Assembly (NCBI GenBank): GCA_025331125.1
Contig: JAOALB010000005.1
Span: forward strand, 1-64,000
Source: Mycogone perniciosa
Taxonomy: Eukaryota; Ascomycota; Sordariomycetes; Hypocreales; Hypocreaceae
Length of the DNA stretch: 64,000 nucleotides
Direction: 5' to 3'
In this document: positions 50,037 to 62,144 of the stretch, one piece after another
How the letters are laid out: every line of letters starts with the position of its first letter
Numbering within the stretch: the stretch's first letter is position 1
The notes under the pieces: model-generated
Database searches by the model: none
What the model was told of the DNA's origin: nothing
The model's input: only the letters and a program-made list of their open reading frames with translations
Made by a program: the position numbers and the translations under genes

Positions 50037-51364
50037 AGTTAGTGATATACGAGTTATATGCGAATTTCGATACTGTTTAGATTACGATTATCTCTACTAT
50101 CATCGTCGGGATTTGTTCTTGTAGACTGTGGAGAAGGGCTAATATGACCATGTGAATTTCGTTTTGACGTTTGATCACTGGAGGACACCAAACTCTATAA
50201 GCTTCAATAGATCAAAACTGGGTTAGAGACCGTGAATAGTCTTAGATGAATGTGGCACATTCAGTGATGGTGACGACATTGTAAGCCGAGAATTTGAGTT
50301 CGTGGATGAATGCGATGACCTTTTCTATTGTACTGGCATAACGCAGGATGCGGAAGACGCCCTGAGTAGCTTTTGTTCTGAATATAGTACCCGGTTAGAG
50401 AGGATTAGTTTGACCCCCTTGATAGATCAAGTTACTTTAGTTTGGCTCAGTATATCAAAGCGGGCCGAGCGATCTTTTTATACTTCCTCTTCAGCACACT
50501 GCGGCCTATTTTTGACGAAATGCACCATATCAATACAGCTAGCTATATGACCAAATCTTTGAGAAGCCTGCATAGAAAGACTGCCCCTATTACCAGCCAG
50601 TACGTTGCTTCCCAAGCTCGACCATAACACCAAATTGAGCAACATAGTCACAAAGGGTGGAGAGGTTGACCCGACAGTTGTTCAAAATCATGTTTACGCC
50701 TCACGAAAAGTTCGTGATGAGAGAAGAAGATATTGGTATGGAAGAGGTTGAGTAACCTGTTTGTTATCGAATATGCGTACACACTTGGGCGCCAATGCTG
50801 TGGTAAATTTAAATGGCGGCATTTCCAACACCAGGAGACAGCCAGGCCGCATCAGATTCCATACGTTAGTGAGAGTCTCATTCGAAGACCATGTCGTGGG
50901 AATTACGTTTTGCGCTAGAAGGACGTCATATAAACCCTCTAGAAGCCTTAGACGTCCTTGGTCTGAAAAGAAATTGAGGATGAGATGTGGCAATAGAATC
51001 AAGATACAGAAAACGCGGAGGCTATTTATTGACTGGTCAGAAATGAGGACTGCGAATAGGTTCTGGAGACAGCAGACAAATGACTTAAGGCCATTTGCTA
51101 CAGTAACCTGGTGCATAGTATTTATATAATTAAAGGTCATATTATCTTCTCTTATTTAGTATATATTCGCGATATTCTAGCTATCACGGTGACCGGTAAT
51201 GTCTCTTTTCAGCGTTTTCAGATGAATTCGGTTCTATATATCAAGCGAACCATTCTCAAAACCTCTGGTGGAATAAAAAGCGTATTACATCAACATGTAT
51301 CATTAGCCCCCCCATATCTAAATGCCCTCAAGCAGTCGGCTGACAACCTCAAAGAGGCGCTCTA
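50037..51364. other. intergenic between convergent genes
   Basis: 1.3 kb separating two genes that converge. Open frames on both strands (for example 50302-50550 plus and 50694-51140 minus) have no recognisable motif; they may be gene relics. Confidence 0.5.
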
Positions 51365-53313
51365 CTATACAGTGTCTATGGGAGTCTTTTCTTCAATCTC
51401 TTCAGCTGAAAGAGAGGTCGTCGTGACACCAAGACGCTTTGCTTCTTCGGACGTGAAGGTGCCGTAGTAGTCTTGGTCGTCGAAGGTGCCAGCCTCAGGG
51501 GGCGGGAAGAACTTATTAATAGCGTAGAATATAGTGGCGCTCACGAAGAATCCTAGGGAGGTATTGTTGTTAGTATACTAGGAGTAGCGATAGAAAAGTT
51601 TCCTGGATTTTCAGAGAAGGGCACATACCGTAAAGGAATGACAGATTGTAAAGTTTCAGGGCACCATCATCTTGGGGTACGTTGGAGTTGTTGTTCATGA
51701 TTAGGCCAGGGAGAACTGGACTCCATCCAGCGATCCAAGCGGGAAAGACACGCCAGTTAACACCTCCATTGTACCAATATGAGGAGTGGGTGAAGTAGAG
51801 ATCATGGAGTTTTAGCTTCCGTTGGCGGACGAGGTAATAATCTGTGGCCATTATGCCAATAAGCGGACCAAGGAAAACGCCAAAGGAACCAAGCACGCTG
51901 AGTAATGTCGTCGCCCTATTGATCAATTGCCACGGTTGAACAACCCATGCGAACACAAACGTAAGAATGGCACCGCGGCGGATGTTGATGTATCGCGGGA
52001 ATAGACCACTGAGATCGATGCCGCCTGCGACCGCATTGCCGCAAATGTTTTGGAACATGGTGGTAAGGAGCAGTAACAAGCTGATAATAAAGATCCCCGC
52101 GCGAGATCCTGCACTGCCGTATCCGTTCTCCATCATTTTCATGAATAGATCGGGGGGATTCCAGAAGATCTCCCCGTAAGCCTTTTGCCCAGCTGCGGTG
52201 GCAACGAGTCCGATAAGGGCAACAAGACTGCCAACAAGGACAGCACTGAGGAAAGCTGCGATGGCGTAGGTGCGGCGAGACTTTCCATATCGGCCGAAGT
52301 CTGAGGCATTGGTAATACCAGCCGCGTTACCGCCAATGGAGGTGTTGATTGCGGCCATGATGAGCCATCCTGTGCTGAACCTCCCCCCAGTGACAGCCAC
52401 TGTGTTTTGCTGGTAAAAGATTGGTCCTACGCCTCCTGATATTGCCAGAATCCAAACTGATCACCGTTAGCAAAGGCAAGAATGGGGATGGAGAGAATCT
52501 TACTCAGAACCGCAATCATGGCAACACCACAACCACTGCAAATCCACCGGAAGACGTAGCCAAACTTCTCTGGTCGAACGAGCAGGAAAGGCAAGGACAA
52601 TAACCAAAAGATCACAAAACCCAGGAGTTCGCTCGTGGTAGCTGGGAAACTGTCAGGTAGCGTATTCGTCATTGTTGAAAACGATGGCCATATGGCCGTA
52701 AGGCACACTGCAATTAGTCGCCCACCGTTCCAGCCTGCAATTACCGTTAGTCCGTTGGCCTCGCTCAAAGTCCAGCCAAGGGTAGGGCCGCGGGCACATA
52801 CACTGATAGGCGGTCCAGATAAAATTGAGAAAGATGCGTTGAATTAGAGGGATGAAGCTGCCACGATGACCCCAGCTAATTCGACTCTGAACCGTGAAGC
52901 CAATATGCCATTTTAGGCCGCACGCCGCGATCAGCATGGTGAAGGCAGCTGTGAGAATACGAGAGACAACTACGATTGCCATTGCCTGGGGGACTGATAG
53001 ACCCTGGGTCAAAAACGCGCTCGGGGCTTGCCATGCGCTGGTCTAACAAAGGTAAGCATACGATTGCAGCTGGAGAACTGGTACTGACATTCATGAAATC
53101 CAAGCTCCAATATCCAAAGAAGGCCCAGATTGCCCATGTTCTTCGCCCCGGTGGTAGAGGAATCAAGTCGCGATTCGACCATGAATCGGTCTGCTCATGA
53201 AGGGCCTCATCTCCCGGCACCCGCAACTTCGTTTTAAGCTCCTTCCACGTCAACATCGTTATCGAGGCTGATTTCGGTGTTTTTTTCGGTTTTATTTTCC
53301 TTTCCTTTCCCAT
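51365..53313 (-). CDS. NCS1-family nucleobase/vitamin permease (Fur-type), 570 aa
   Basis: Five exons on the minus strand: 53313-53089, 53042-52802, 52734-52504, 52456-51629 and 51552-51365 (1713 bp, in frame). The N-terminus has WSNRDLIPLPPGRRTW (residues 45-60), then the first helix with FMN-TSAWQAPSAF across intron 1. This is the start of NCS1 symporters, which carry uracil, allantoin, cytosine, thiamine or nicotinamide riboside with protons or cations across the plasma membrane. Later segments include QCWNGG, the helix with INTSIGGNAAGITNASDFGR and ATDYYLV, about 12 membrane segments in all. The hydrophilic tail ends EEKTPIDTV. Length is as usual for the family. The exact substrate is not readable. 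The third intron has two possible acceptors; the one at 52457 keeps residues that fit the family better. Confidence 0.9.
51553..51628 (-). other. intron 4 of the NCS1 permease
   Basis: 76 bp, GTATGT donor, ATACTAACAA branch site and CCCTAG acceptor; splicing joins NLSFLYG to FFVSATIFYAINKFF. Confidence 0.88.
52457..52503 (-). other. intron 3 of the NCS1 permease
   Basis: 47 bp, GTAAGA donor, TTGCTAACGG branch site and GATCAG acceptor. An alternative acceptor 21 bases downstream is also in frame and would delete seven residues. Confidence 0.65.
52735..52801 (-). other. intron 2 of the NCS1 permease
   Basis: 67 bp, GTATGT donor, GACTAACGG branch site and TTGCAG acceptor; splicing gives AYQCWNGGRL. 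Confidence 0.85.
53043..53088 (-). other. intron 1 of the NCS1 permease
   Basis: 46 bp, GTCAGTACC donor (unusual GTCAGT) and TTTGTTAG acceptor; splicing joins FMN to TSAWQAPSAF. Confidence 0.75.
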
Positions 53314-55084
53314 AAACGCTGAACATGGGTTATGCAGTATACGCAAGTGCTTGGTCGCGCACGAGGGTCATCACCCTATATAGATCAAGACAGAGCCATC
53401 TATTTCATAACGAACTATTGCTCCGATGGCTTGGGTCAACTATAATGGCAGGATTTTTAGTTAAAATGGCGAATATTAAGCTTAATGCTTTAACCTTTCT
53501 CAGTCTGTAGAATATACGGAGTACGAAATAAATGTAATCCTAACGTGAAAATTGCACATTACCACCCAATTAACCAAGTAGTAGCATCCCCACCTATCAT
53601 ACGTTAGCACTGCACTAAGAGATCGGCAAACCTCTTATCTGGATAAATAGGAGCCCATTGCGGAGTAGTCCTCTTCGAAACTATAGACAAGATGACTGCC
53701 ATGTCTAAAACGAGACTAGCCACCCCCCACGCATTGGAATATCTCAGAGCATTATCCTGGCATCCTTGCTGAATTGATCTTCAAGAGCGGATAAATTCCA
53801 CTCAATTTCCCTTTTTATTGACATTTTACGGTAAGCCGGCAAGCACGGAGTCATGACTGCCGTCAGGAGGACAGCCTCCACGAATCATGTTCGATAGGTC
53901 GCAATCACGCCATGTCTTTGTCAAGACTATTGAATCACTAAGTTGAATACCCAAAGGTTTCTCGAGTAGCGGGCGTCTGAAATTAATAACATGCGAGTTA
54001 TAGTTGTACGAGCGCACGGCAATGCGCCATAGGGCATGTATTACTTCTGCGAGACATCTGGTTTACCATTTCACCAAATTTACCTCTTTATTAACAGTCG
54101 AGAGCAGCCTTCTCCTTCAGTCTCCGACAAGAAAAGCGACCTAGGCACAGAATAATTTGCGGGGGATTTTGAGTATTCATCCATCTTGCCCAGCCATCTC
54201 CTCATACTTCATCTTAGCATGTATATGCTAGCATAATGCTGTCGATCCGGCCCGACTCCTAGCAACCTCGAGCGCGGTAGTCAATTGGGATCCAAATCAA
54301 AAACGCATTCTAACAGAGGCTATGCCTGTCTACCTAGGTAGGCAATAATCCACCGCGGAGTCGCAACAAGGGATTTTATAGATGATTACTCCTACTACTA
54401 CTTCTACTACTTACTACATGAGAGCGGCCTTAAAAGCTTAAAGGGACTGTTTGACTTTCGCGGGGGCCCGCTTCGCAAAGAAAGAAAGTCGGCCCCCACA
54501 AAGGCGAGCCTATAGTTATTACTATCTAATAATTTGTTTCAAGGAAAAATCCATTCACCTATTACAAGTTACTCCACACTCATAGTAGTATTAGTCGCCA
54601 ACTTTTTATGGTATAGATAGTATATGGCGACAATGTTATTGAGATTCCACAAAGTATCTCAGAATCCACTTTACCACTATACTACGGTTATTTTTGCTTC
54701 TGCGCGCATTTTATATGTTTCTATTTAGGGTACCTCAGTTCCTGCCATTGGATTCAATGAATAGCACAGCTCTCAGCCGCAGCACACCGACGATCCAACG
54801 GTCAGGAAGAAACCTAGTAGAAACGCCTTCATTCATTCATGCCGATTTAGTAAAAGGCCTTTTTCTCTAATAGCATAATAAGACAGTTCACCAACACCTC
54901 TGCACCAAAATTATCAGTTGCTATACATCTATCAGGTTTTCTTTCCTTAGCTTTCTTCTATATTTCACTGAGAGACAGTTTAATACTGCGGAGTACGAGG
55001 TACTTCATATGCTTGATACCGATTTCAGCCCTAAAAAGAAAGCAAAAGTACAAAGTATAAAAGAGCCTAAAGAGTAAAGCTGAA
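53314..55084. other. intergenic, upstream of the permease to LINE-B
   Basis: 1.8 kb without a supportable gene. It holds the permease promoter, a CTA/ACT trinucleotide run (54387-54419), and a G/C-rich imperfect inverted repeat at about 54460-54500 (GGGGGCCCGCTTCGC and GTCGGCCCCCAC). Motifs of the form CGGAGTACG occur at about 53518 and 54990. Confidence 0.5.
54387..54419. repeat. imperfect (CTA)n trinucleotide repeat
   Basis: Imperfect CTA/CTT units (CTCCTACTACTACTTCTACT and following) over about 33 bases in the intergenic region. Confidence 0.7.
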
Positions 55085-55099
55085 ATGACATGCTGTAGC
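55085..55099. repeat. left target-site duplication of LINE-B
   Basis: ATGACATGCTGTAGC, an exact 15-base match to 60887-60901. Confidence 0.9.
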
Positions 55100-57583
55100 A
55101 ATCTTCCCTCCTATACCTATAGGTACCCCATCTTTTAGGTGCCTATTTACTAAAATTCTATAACCTTTTAATTACGTATTAAGAATATAAGCCTAATAAT
55201 ACTCTTTTACCCCTTTTAAGCATTTAAAGAAAGATAGTAAATACTATTAAACTTTAAGTAAACTAAAGATAATTAAACTTTACTGCTAATAAATAAGTAA
55301 TACTTTAATAATTTAAAAAAAAAGTATTCTTTTACTTTTAAAGTAAAAAAAGATTATAATCCTTTTATTGATATTTAAAGAATATTATATTAATAATAAA
55401 TATATTGAAATTAATATCTTTAAATTTAAATTGAATTTTAATATATAATTTAATATTTATTTTTTAAATTCTTTTTAAAAAAACCTTTTTTTCCTTTTTT
55501 AAAATAAACTAATAAAAACTTTTTACGTTTATAAATTAAAAGTAATTAAATATAAATTTTAAAATCTTTATTTAAATTAAACAAGTTAATTTAATTTAAA
55601 AAATTAAATAAAGCATATTATAATTGATAGCTATATTAATAAATAAAGCCCTTTTTAATACTTTTAAAAAAGATTTTAAAGGCTGTTATAAACTTTAAAA
55701 AATTAAATAAAAAAGCCTATTAAAATAATAAATGATAAAACCTTAAGCTTTTACATTTAAATAAAAGTAATATAAAAACCTTTTTATTAGTTAATAATTT
55801 AAAAAAGATTATATAAATTATAATTATAGTTATAAATATAAATAAAAACTCTTTAATATAAAGAGATAAAAATAAATTTACCTTTAAAAGTAATAATAAA
55901 TTAACTTTTATTATTTATAAAAATAAATTAAAATTACTTTAAAAATTAATAATAAAGTTTCTTTTTAAATCCCTTTAAATTATAATTAAAAAAAGATTAT
56001 TATTATGAATATAAAATAAAAAGTTATTAAAATTAGTAATTTTAAAAGTAAAAATATAATTTACTTTTAAAAAATAAAATTTAAATTTATACTTTAAATT
56101 AAAATAAAAAATATTAAAAAAAGGATTTTGACTTTAAATTTAATTATAGAGGCTAATAGCTTAAAAATTAAAAAAGTATATATATAAAAGAGTTGTTTTA
56201 TATAAAATACTTTTTAATATTATATTAATATTTTAAATATTCTTTTTATTAATATATTAATTTTAATAAGGCTTTAAATTTAAAAAGTATTAATAATGAA
56301 ACATAATAAATACTTTAATTTTTATAAGCTTTAAAAATATATTAAAATTATATAATATAAAAAGTAAAGTAAATCTATTTTTTAACATATTAAGAAAAAT
56401 AAAAATTATAATAACTTTATTTAATGTATTAATTATTTTCAATTTTATTAATTTAATAGTTTAAGTTATTAAATATACTTAATTATAAAAAATAATATAA
56501 AAGTATATATTATTAAACAATAATTTAAAAGTATAAAAACAAACTTTACCCCTTTTAACTTTAAGTTTAATCTTAATATATTTAAAGTAATAACTCTTGA
56601 AATTACTTTAATTAAATCTTTTATTACTTTTACTTTTAAAGTTTAAATTTAAAGATATTCTTTAAATCAAATAATATTTTTTACCTTTATAATAAAGCCT
56701 TTTTAAAATAAACGTAATTTAATAAATATTTTTAATAATGTATTAAAAGAAAGTTTATTAATTTACTTTAAAATAAAGGTTATTAATTTTAATAACTTTA
56801 TAAATAATAGTTTAAAAGAAAGTTTTAAAAAGGATAAACATTATAAATTTGATTTATAAATAATAAACTTTATTAAAATTAATAAAAAGAAATGAATTTA
56901 AAAGAATACTTTAAATATTATATTTATTTAAAAACTATATATTAATTAAATAAAAGTCTATAAATATATTATAATTAATATTTACTATAAAGTCGCTTTT
57001 AATATTATAATAAAAACATTTAAAAGGTAATGTTAACCTTTTTAAAATTTAATTATTATAGGAAAGTTTAATATATTATATTAAATATAGTAATTAAATT
57101 GAATTTTAAATACTATAAATAATCAATTAATTAAATAAATAAATAAATATAATTTAATCCCTGCCTTTATAAATATCTTTATAAAAGGTTTTAAAAAATA
57201 TATTAACTTTATTTTCTTTAATTATTTTATATTAATAATTATTATAAAAAATTTAAATATAAGCTTAAACTATAATATTATTACTATTATACTTGTAAGC
57301 TTTATTAAATTGGTAGTTAATAGAAAAAAGAAATATATCCCTTTTGAAAGTTTATAAAAGTTTAGTTAATTAATATATATATATATATTATTAAGGGTAA
57401 CTAATATACCTAATACACTTATACTCTTTTTTACTAGCTTATTTAACAAAAGTTAATTATTTATTTGAGCAACTATTTAATTGAGAAAGTATAAAACTAT
57501 AAAGATAAAATAGATAGACCTAGCTTAATAAAAATTAATATGCGTTCTCTTTTAATATATTACTTTACCTGTAATTCTATAGC

Positions 57584-57787
57584 TGTTAAGGTGTAAAGAG
57601 GTAACTGTTAGTTGCTTTCGGCTGCAGATATGATAATTAAATGATTTGCACTATCTTTTAGTCCCTATATTACCTAACTATAGCTTTATGGTTCTATTAA
57701 AAGCGCGGTTCCCGTGCTTTATTTAGGTTGTTGGTGTATATATATATATATATATATTTAGAGTGCAAATTCCTACTCGATAAAATA
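57584..57787 (+). repeat. less-degraded LTR-like segment in LINE-B
   Basis: About 204 bases starting TGTTAAGGTGTAAAGAGG and ending CCTACTCGATAAAATA, with normal-looking CpA, TpG and CpG inside extremely AT-rich surroundings. About 145 bases match the reverse complement of the Gypsy-4 LTR (11661-11825). I could not find a clear target duplication, so the ends are approximate. Confidence 0.55.
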
Positions 57788-60004
57788 TATATATATAACT
57801 TTTTTTAAAAGTAAATGCAATTAAGTTAATTAAAAGACATTTGAATATAACTATATAAATATTTTAAAGACTTTTTATAGATTATATATAATTAATAAAT
57901 AGAAAAGAATATTAAAATAAATATAATACCTTTTAATAAAATAAAGATTATTAAGTAATTTATTGAATGTATATTATAATGCCTTTTAAAATTAATAAAT
58001 GAGTTAAAATAAAGAATATATTATATAATACTATTAAATATAGAAAATATAATTATGAAGATAAAAATATAATTGAAGGTAATTTAAATAAAAGTATTAA
58101 ATAAATAATTAAATAATATAAAACTATAAATTATTTTTAGTTATTTTTTTAATAAATAATAATAAAAGTATTTTAAACTTTAAAAAGTAAATAGCTTTTT
58201 TTAAAGAATATTTATTATAATAGAAAAAGTTAAAGAAAATATTAAAAACTTTTAATAACTTTAAATATTAAAAAACCTTTAAATATTATAAAATAAAATA
58301 ATTATTACAGGAAAAGTAAAAAAAACTATAATTAAAGTAAAAAATACTATATTTAATATACATAATATATTAACTCTTTTATACTATATATAGCCTATTA
58401 CCAAAAAGGAAATTATACGGTTATTTACTTTTAAAGATTTTAAAGCATTTAATATTATAATAAAAAATAAATTAATTTTAAAGTTTAAATAATAAAGTTA
58501 ATTTAATTAATTTATAGAATAAATAAAGCTGTTTATAAATAATAAAACTACTATTATATATAAAGTAAATAGAATTAATTTATTAAACTTTGCTTTTAAA
58601 TATAATACGTTATAAGAGTCTTTTATTCTTTTATTATATTAATATTATATTTTAAATATATTAATAATATTATTATATTTATTATAATAAGGTTTATTTC
58701 AAAAATAATTACTTTTATATAATAAATATTACATTAAATATTGAAGTAAAAAGTAAATAATATAATGTTTATTAATTATATTGAAAACAAATTATTATAC
58801 TTTTATTATATAAAAAGCTAGGTTTATAAGAAAAATATTATAATAAAAAAGATTAATTTGATTTAGAAATAAATTTAATAATTGAAAGTTTATTTTAATT
58901 TAAAGCTTTTTTTTAAATAATATATAAAAATATTTATGAATAAAATATATAAAATCTTTGATTCTTTTAAATTATTCAGTAAAGGTTGGAAAGGTTTACC
59001 TTTTAAAACTATAATATAAACTATAAAGGCTTATTTCCTTTTTATTACTTTATATAAAATAAAAGTATAGCAGTTAAAGTATAAATAATAATAATCAATT
59101 AACTTTATTAAATCAATAAATATAAAAGTATTTAATTTAATAAAAAGATAAATAAAGCTTTTAAAACTATAATAAAAGTAATATTATTAATTTAAAAGAC
59201 TATAAATACTATTATTTTATATAAAAGTTTAAAGATCTTTATAGTTAATATTATTTTAATTTAAGTTTAATTTCAATATATAATAAAATTTACAGAATTA
59301 AATAAATATTATTTAATTAATTAATATATTAATAAAAGAATCTTTTTTTAATTAATATAAATTAAACTTTAATATATAATTACTTTAATTAATGAAATTA
59401 TTAAATTTACCGTTTTTATTAAAAAGTCTTTTTATTTTCTTTTTAATTTTAATTTAAAAAATATAAATAAATTAACTGCAGTAAAGAAATAATCAAAATT
59501 AATTAACCTTTCTGTATTTAATTTTAATTTACTTTAATAAATTTTAAATTCAAAAAAATAAAAAATAAAACGTAATTAATTATTGTAACATAAAAGGAAT
59601 TATAAATATTAAATATTTTAATAATATAAAAGTTTATAATATAAAAGTATAAGCTATTTTAAAAGCTATAAAGTTAATAGTTAAATATATATATAAAAAC
59701 TATATAATTTAAATAGCTTTTGTTAAATAATTTATTAAGTATTTATAACCTATTTAATAAACCCTTTTTATTAATATAAAAAGTATATATGTATTTTTAA
59801 AAATTAATATAAAATATTTTGTTTTATAAAACTTTTATTTTATAAATTTTAAAATATAAAGATATTATAAGTAATAAATAAATAAATTAATTAATTAATT
59901 AAATAAAATATAGTTTTTTTTATTATATTATAAAATTAAATTAGAATTGTATATATCAAAATAAAATTCAAGAATTTTATAAAAGTAAAAAAATCAAAAT
60001 AATT

Positions 60005-60009
60005 TTATA
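60005..60009. repeat. left target-site duplication of the solo LTR
   Basis: TTATA, exact partner of 60387-60391. Confidence 0.8.
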
Positions 60010-60386
60010 TATCACGACCCGACCAGGCCAAGGCCCGGGTCCGGAGGAATGTCGGAACGACGAGCCAATAGGAACATGATCGCTAGGGTACGTACCGAAT
60101 CACTGACACTTAGGGACGTATGTAAGTGATCACGAACCTTAAATTATCAGGAACATAGCTACGTTCCCTGATAATTGTCACAACTCTCCTTTATATATAT
60201 ACAACTGGCTTGTCACTCGTTTAGTATAGTTACTTAGACAGTTGTTAATAAATTGCATTCACTAGAACCGCCTGTTCTATAGAATTGTGATTACGTTACC
60301 CTGCTCAGTATTCATCCCTAACCTCTCTGTCAACATAAACCCACGAACCTCGGTTTGACTGTTGAGAATCAACCCAGACCGTCACA
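60010..60386 (+). mobile_element. solo LTR, not RIP-degraded
   Basis: 377 bases from TATCACGACCCG (TG mutated to TA at the tip) to GACCGTCACA, flanked by TTATA on both sides. There is no internal region, so it arose by LTR-LTR recombination. It interrupts LINE-B within the segment matching about 47090 of LINE-A. Composition is normal, in sharp contrast with the LINE around it. Same family as 1-76 and as the degraded LTR at 46198-46614. Confidence 0.92.
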
Positions 60387-60391
60387 TTATA
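60387..60391. repeat. right target-site duplication of the solo LTR
   Basis: TTATA, after which LINE-B resumes. Confidence 0.8.
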
Positions 60392-60886
60392 AAACTGTAA
60401 AAGGCTATAAATAATAAAGATTTAAAGCTTGAACTTTTTTTTTAAAGTTTAAATTTTTATATTTTATTTTTTATAAGCTTTCAGCAGAAAAATTAAAATA
60501 TAAAGACTTTTAAAAATATTATAAATACTTTTAATATAATAAAGAGTTTATTTATAAAGATAGTAAATGAAAAGAATAAAGCTATTTTATAAAATATAAA
60601 ATAATCAAACCTTTTTTTAAATATACTTTTAAAAAAAACTTTTTTTCCAATTTATTTAAATTTATAAAAAATAAAGCCTTTTAAAAACTAATAAAAAAAG
60701 CAGACCTTTATAGTCCTTTTTTAACAAAAATAAATTAATACTATTTAAATTAACCCCTTTTCTTTTATAAATTAAAACTTAATAAACAGTAGCGCAAACT
60801 GCCAGCTTTTAATGTTTTATTGCCTATAAAGGATTTATATAATTAGTTTACTTAGTAGACGGAAATAATAAAATAAACAAACAAAC

Positions 60887-60901
60887 ATGACATGCTGTAG
60901 C
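60887..60901. repeat. right target-site duplication of LINE-B
   Basis: ATGACATGCTGTAGC, exact partner of 55085-55099. Confidence 0.9.
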
Positions 60902-61448
60902 TCAGCCACTTTGTGATAAAGCCACATTAACATCTGGATCAGTCCCGTGCTGAGGGAAGATGTTTGTATCTAATCTTAGTGGAAGTTAACAGGGAAGTCC
61001 TTGCTCCGAAAATCAATTTTTATTATTCAAGGGCCTCTTACAAAATCCAAATCACCCCCGCATCTTTCGATGTGACGCACATGACTGTTAAGGCACCACG
61101 TCACAACTCCATGTTTTCCGCTTCTTTGACGAAATTAACGTTGGAATGAAAAATACCGAGTGCTTTGACACTGTAAATTTATTAGGGTGGAAGAATATTG
61201 GGGCTCGGTACTTAAGGAAGAGAAAAGCCAAACTCCATCGCCGTGTACTTCAAACTTGAATACTATAGACTAGATGGGTACGAACATGAACATGAACACC
61301 ATACTATACAACCGGCCTATATCATGCAGTATGCCTCGATGAATGTTTTCAGTGACCCCAAAATATCTCCAATATTTTCTGCCGCGATAGATATCCCACC
61401 CTTGACAAATAGGGAATTATACCAGCTTAATGCCAGTTTGGTGGAGTG
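60902..61448. other. intergenic, no gene seen
   Basis: Normal-composition flank between LINE-B and the 3' end of the membrane-protein gene. Small frames show no protein character. Confidence 0.5.
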
Positions 61449-62144
61449 CTAAACAGAGGAATGTTGCTTGACGCTACCATACTCTGCCTTGTTAGGTCGC
61501 GTCTTCCGTCTCTGCAGATAATCCAAAACCACGAGTATCGTCGTGATAAGTTGAATTATGAACAGCGGAATCAGGTTGTATTGCCAACCTCGCATAATGT
61601 GCAGGTTACTCGTGATAGTAGACCTCTGACTAGCATCAGCTAGGTCAAGTTTTATGAAAGCGGTGAACCAGTTCTGTGGTGTCCACACATCCACGGGGTA
61701 TTTTTGGTTGCCGAGTGTAGAAGCTGTGGTAACATGGATAATTTGTCCGCTATGGGCGTTTGTGACAGCAAAGACGTAGGCCAGGGCACCAAGGGTGAGC
61801 ATAAGGGACAGGATTGCGAGGACGAGCCAGACATAGTATATGGAATTGGTGAGCCTGGTTCCAACAATGCTTGGTCTACTGCGAAGCCAGAGAGTGAAGA
61901 TGCCACCAAAACCGACGAGAATGAGGGCTGTTCCCGCTGCGCCGTTACTCGTGTGTCCTTGGTCGAGCAGAAGGTTTACCGGCATGCCGCGCAAATTGAA
62001 CGTCGAGTTGTTGTAGTTGATGATGAACGAGCCACTGGCAGCCGTGTGCAGCCACGCAACCATCGTCGAGATAAAGGCGAGCTCGATAACGGAATCGACT
62101 ATCAGGGCACCAAGGGCCACGCAGAGGACAGGAAATATCGCCAT
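61449..62144 (-). CDS. four-helix integral membrane protein, 231 aa, function unknown
   Basis: I place the start at the ATG at 62144 (MAIFPVLC, A at -3) rather than at the upstream ATG at 62357, because the 71 extra residues look like 5' untranslated sequence. Four membrane segments are clear: residues about 6-30, 69-87, 101-127 and 190-210. A loop after helix 1 has a possible N-glycosylation site (NNST, about 45-48), and the C-terminal tail is basic (QRRKTRPNKAEYGSV). Such small tetraspan proteins are common and uncharacterised in ascomycetes. There is no intron. A decayed PKS fragment lies upstream on the same strand; no functional link is shown. Confidence 0.75.
   Translation of the reverse strand: MAIFPVLCVALGALIVDSVIELAFISTMVAWLHTAASGSFIINYNNSTFNLRGMPVNLLLDQGHTSNGAAGTALILVGFGGIFTLWLRSRPSIVGTRLTNSIYYVWLVLAILSLMLTLGALAYVFAVTNAHSGQIIHVTTASTLGNQKYPVDVWTPQNWFTAFIKLDLADASQRSTITSNLHIMRGWQYNLIPLFIIQLITTILVVLDYLQRRKTRPNKAEYGSVKQHSSV

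Larger units (their letters stand above)
55100..60886 (+). mobile_element. LINE-B: heavily RIP-degraded LINE copy
   Basis: 5787 bp between perfect 15-bp target duplications, starting AATCTTCCCTCC (as LINE-A) and ending in ATAAACAAACAAAC. Removing the solo LTR and its target copy leaves about 5.4 kb, a plausible full-length LINE. The plus strand carries traces of an RT C-terminus (about 58400-59300) and RNase H (KYKDII-NK-INQLIK at about 59855-59910). C and G are almost gone, including at CpC and CpT, far more than in LINE-A, so frames cannot be followed. Confidence 0.8.

Noticed and set aside
50302..50627. Overlapping 82-aa and 61-aa plus-strand ORFs
   Set aside because: Two frames share the same DNA without protein-like conservation; likely chance or an old relic.
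50694..51140. 148-aa minus-strand ORF between the reductase and permease genes
   Set aside because: No recognisable domain, no paralogue in the window, low-complexity ends; not enough support.
51111..51467. 118-aa plus-strand ORF
   Set aside because: Its second half is antisense to the last exon of the NCS1 permease, which has a clear protein.
52876..53346. Unspliced reading of the first permease exon, beginning at a TTG upstream
   Set aside because: The frame after FMN loses similarity to NCS1 transporters; splicing the 46-bp intron restores it, and the first ATG is at 53313.
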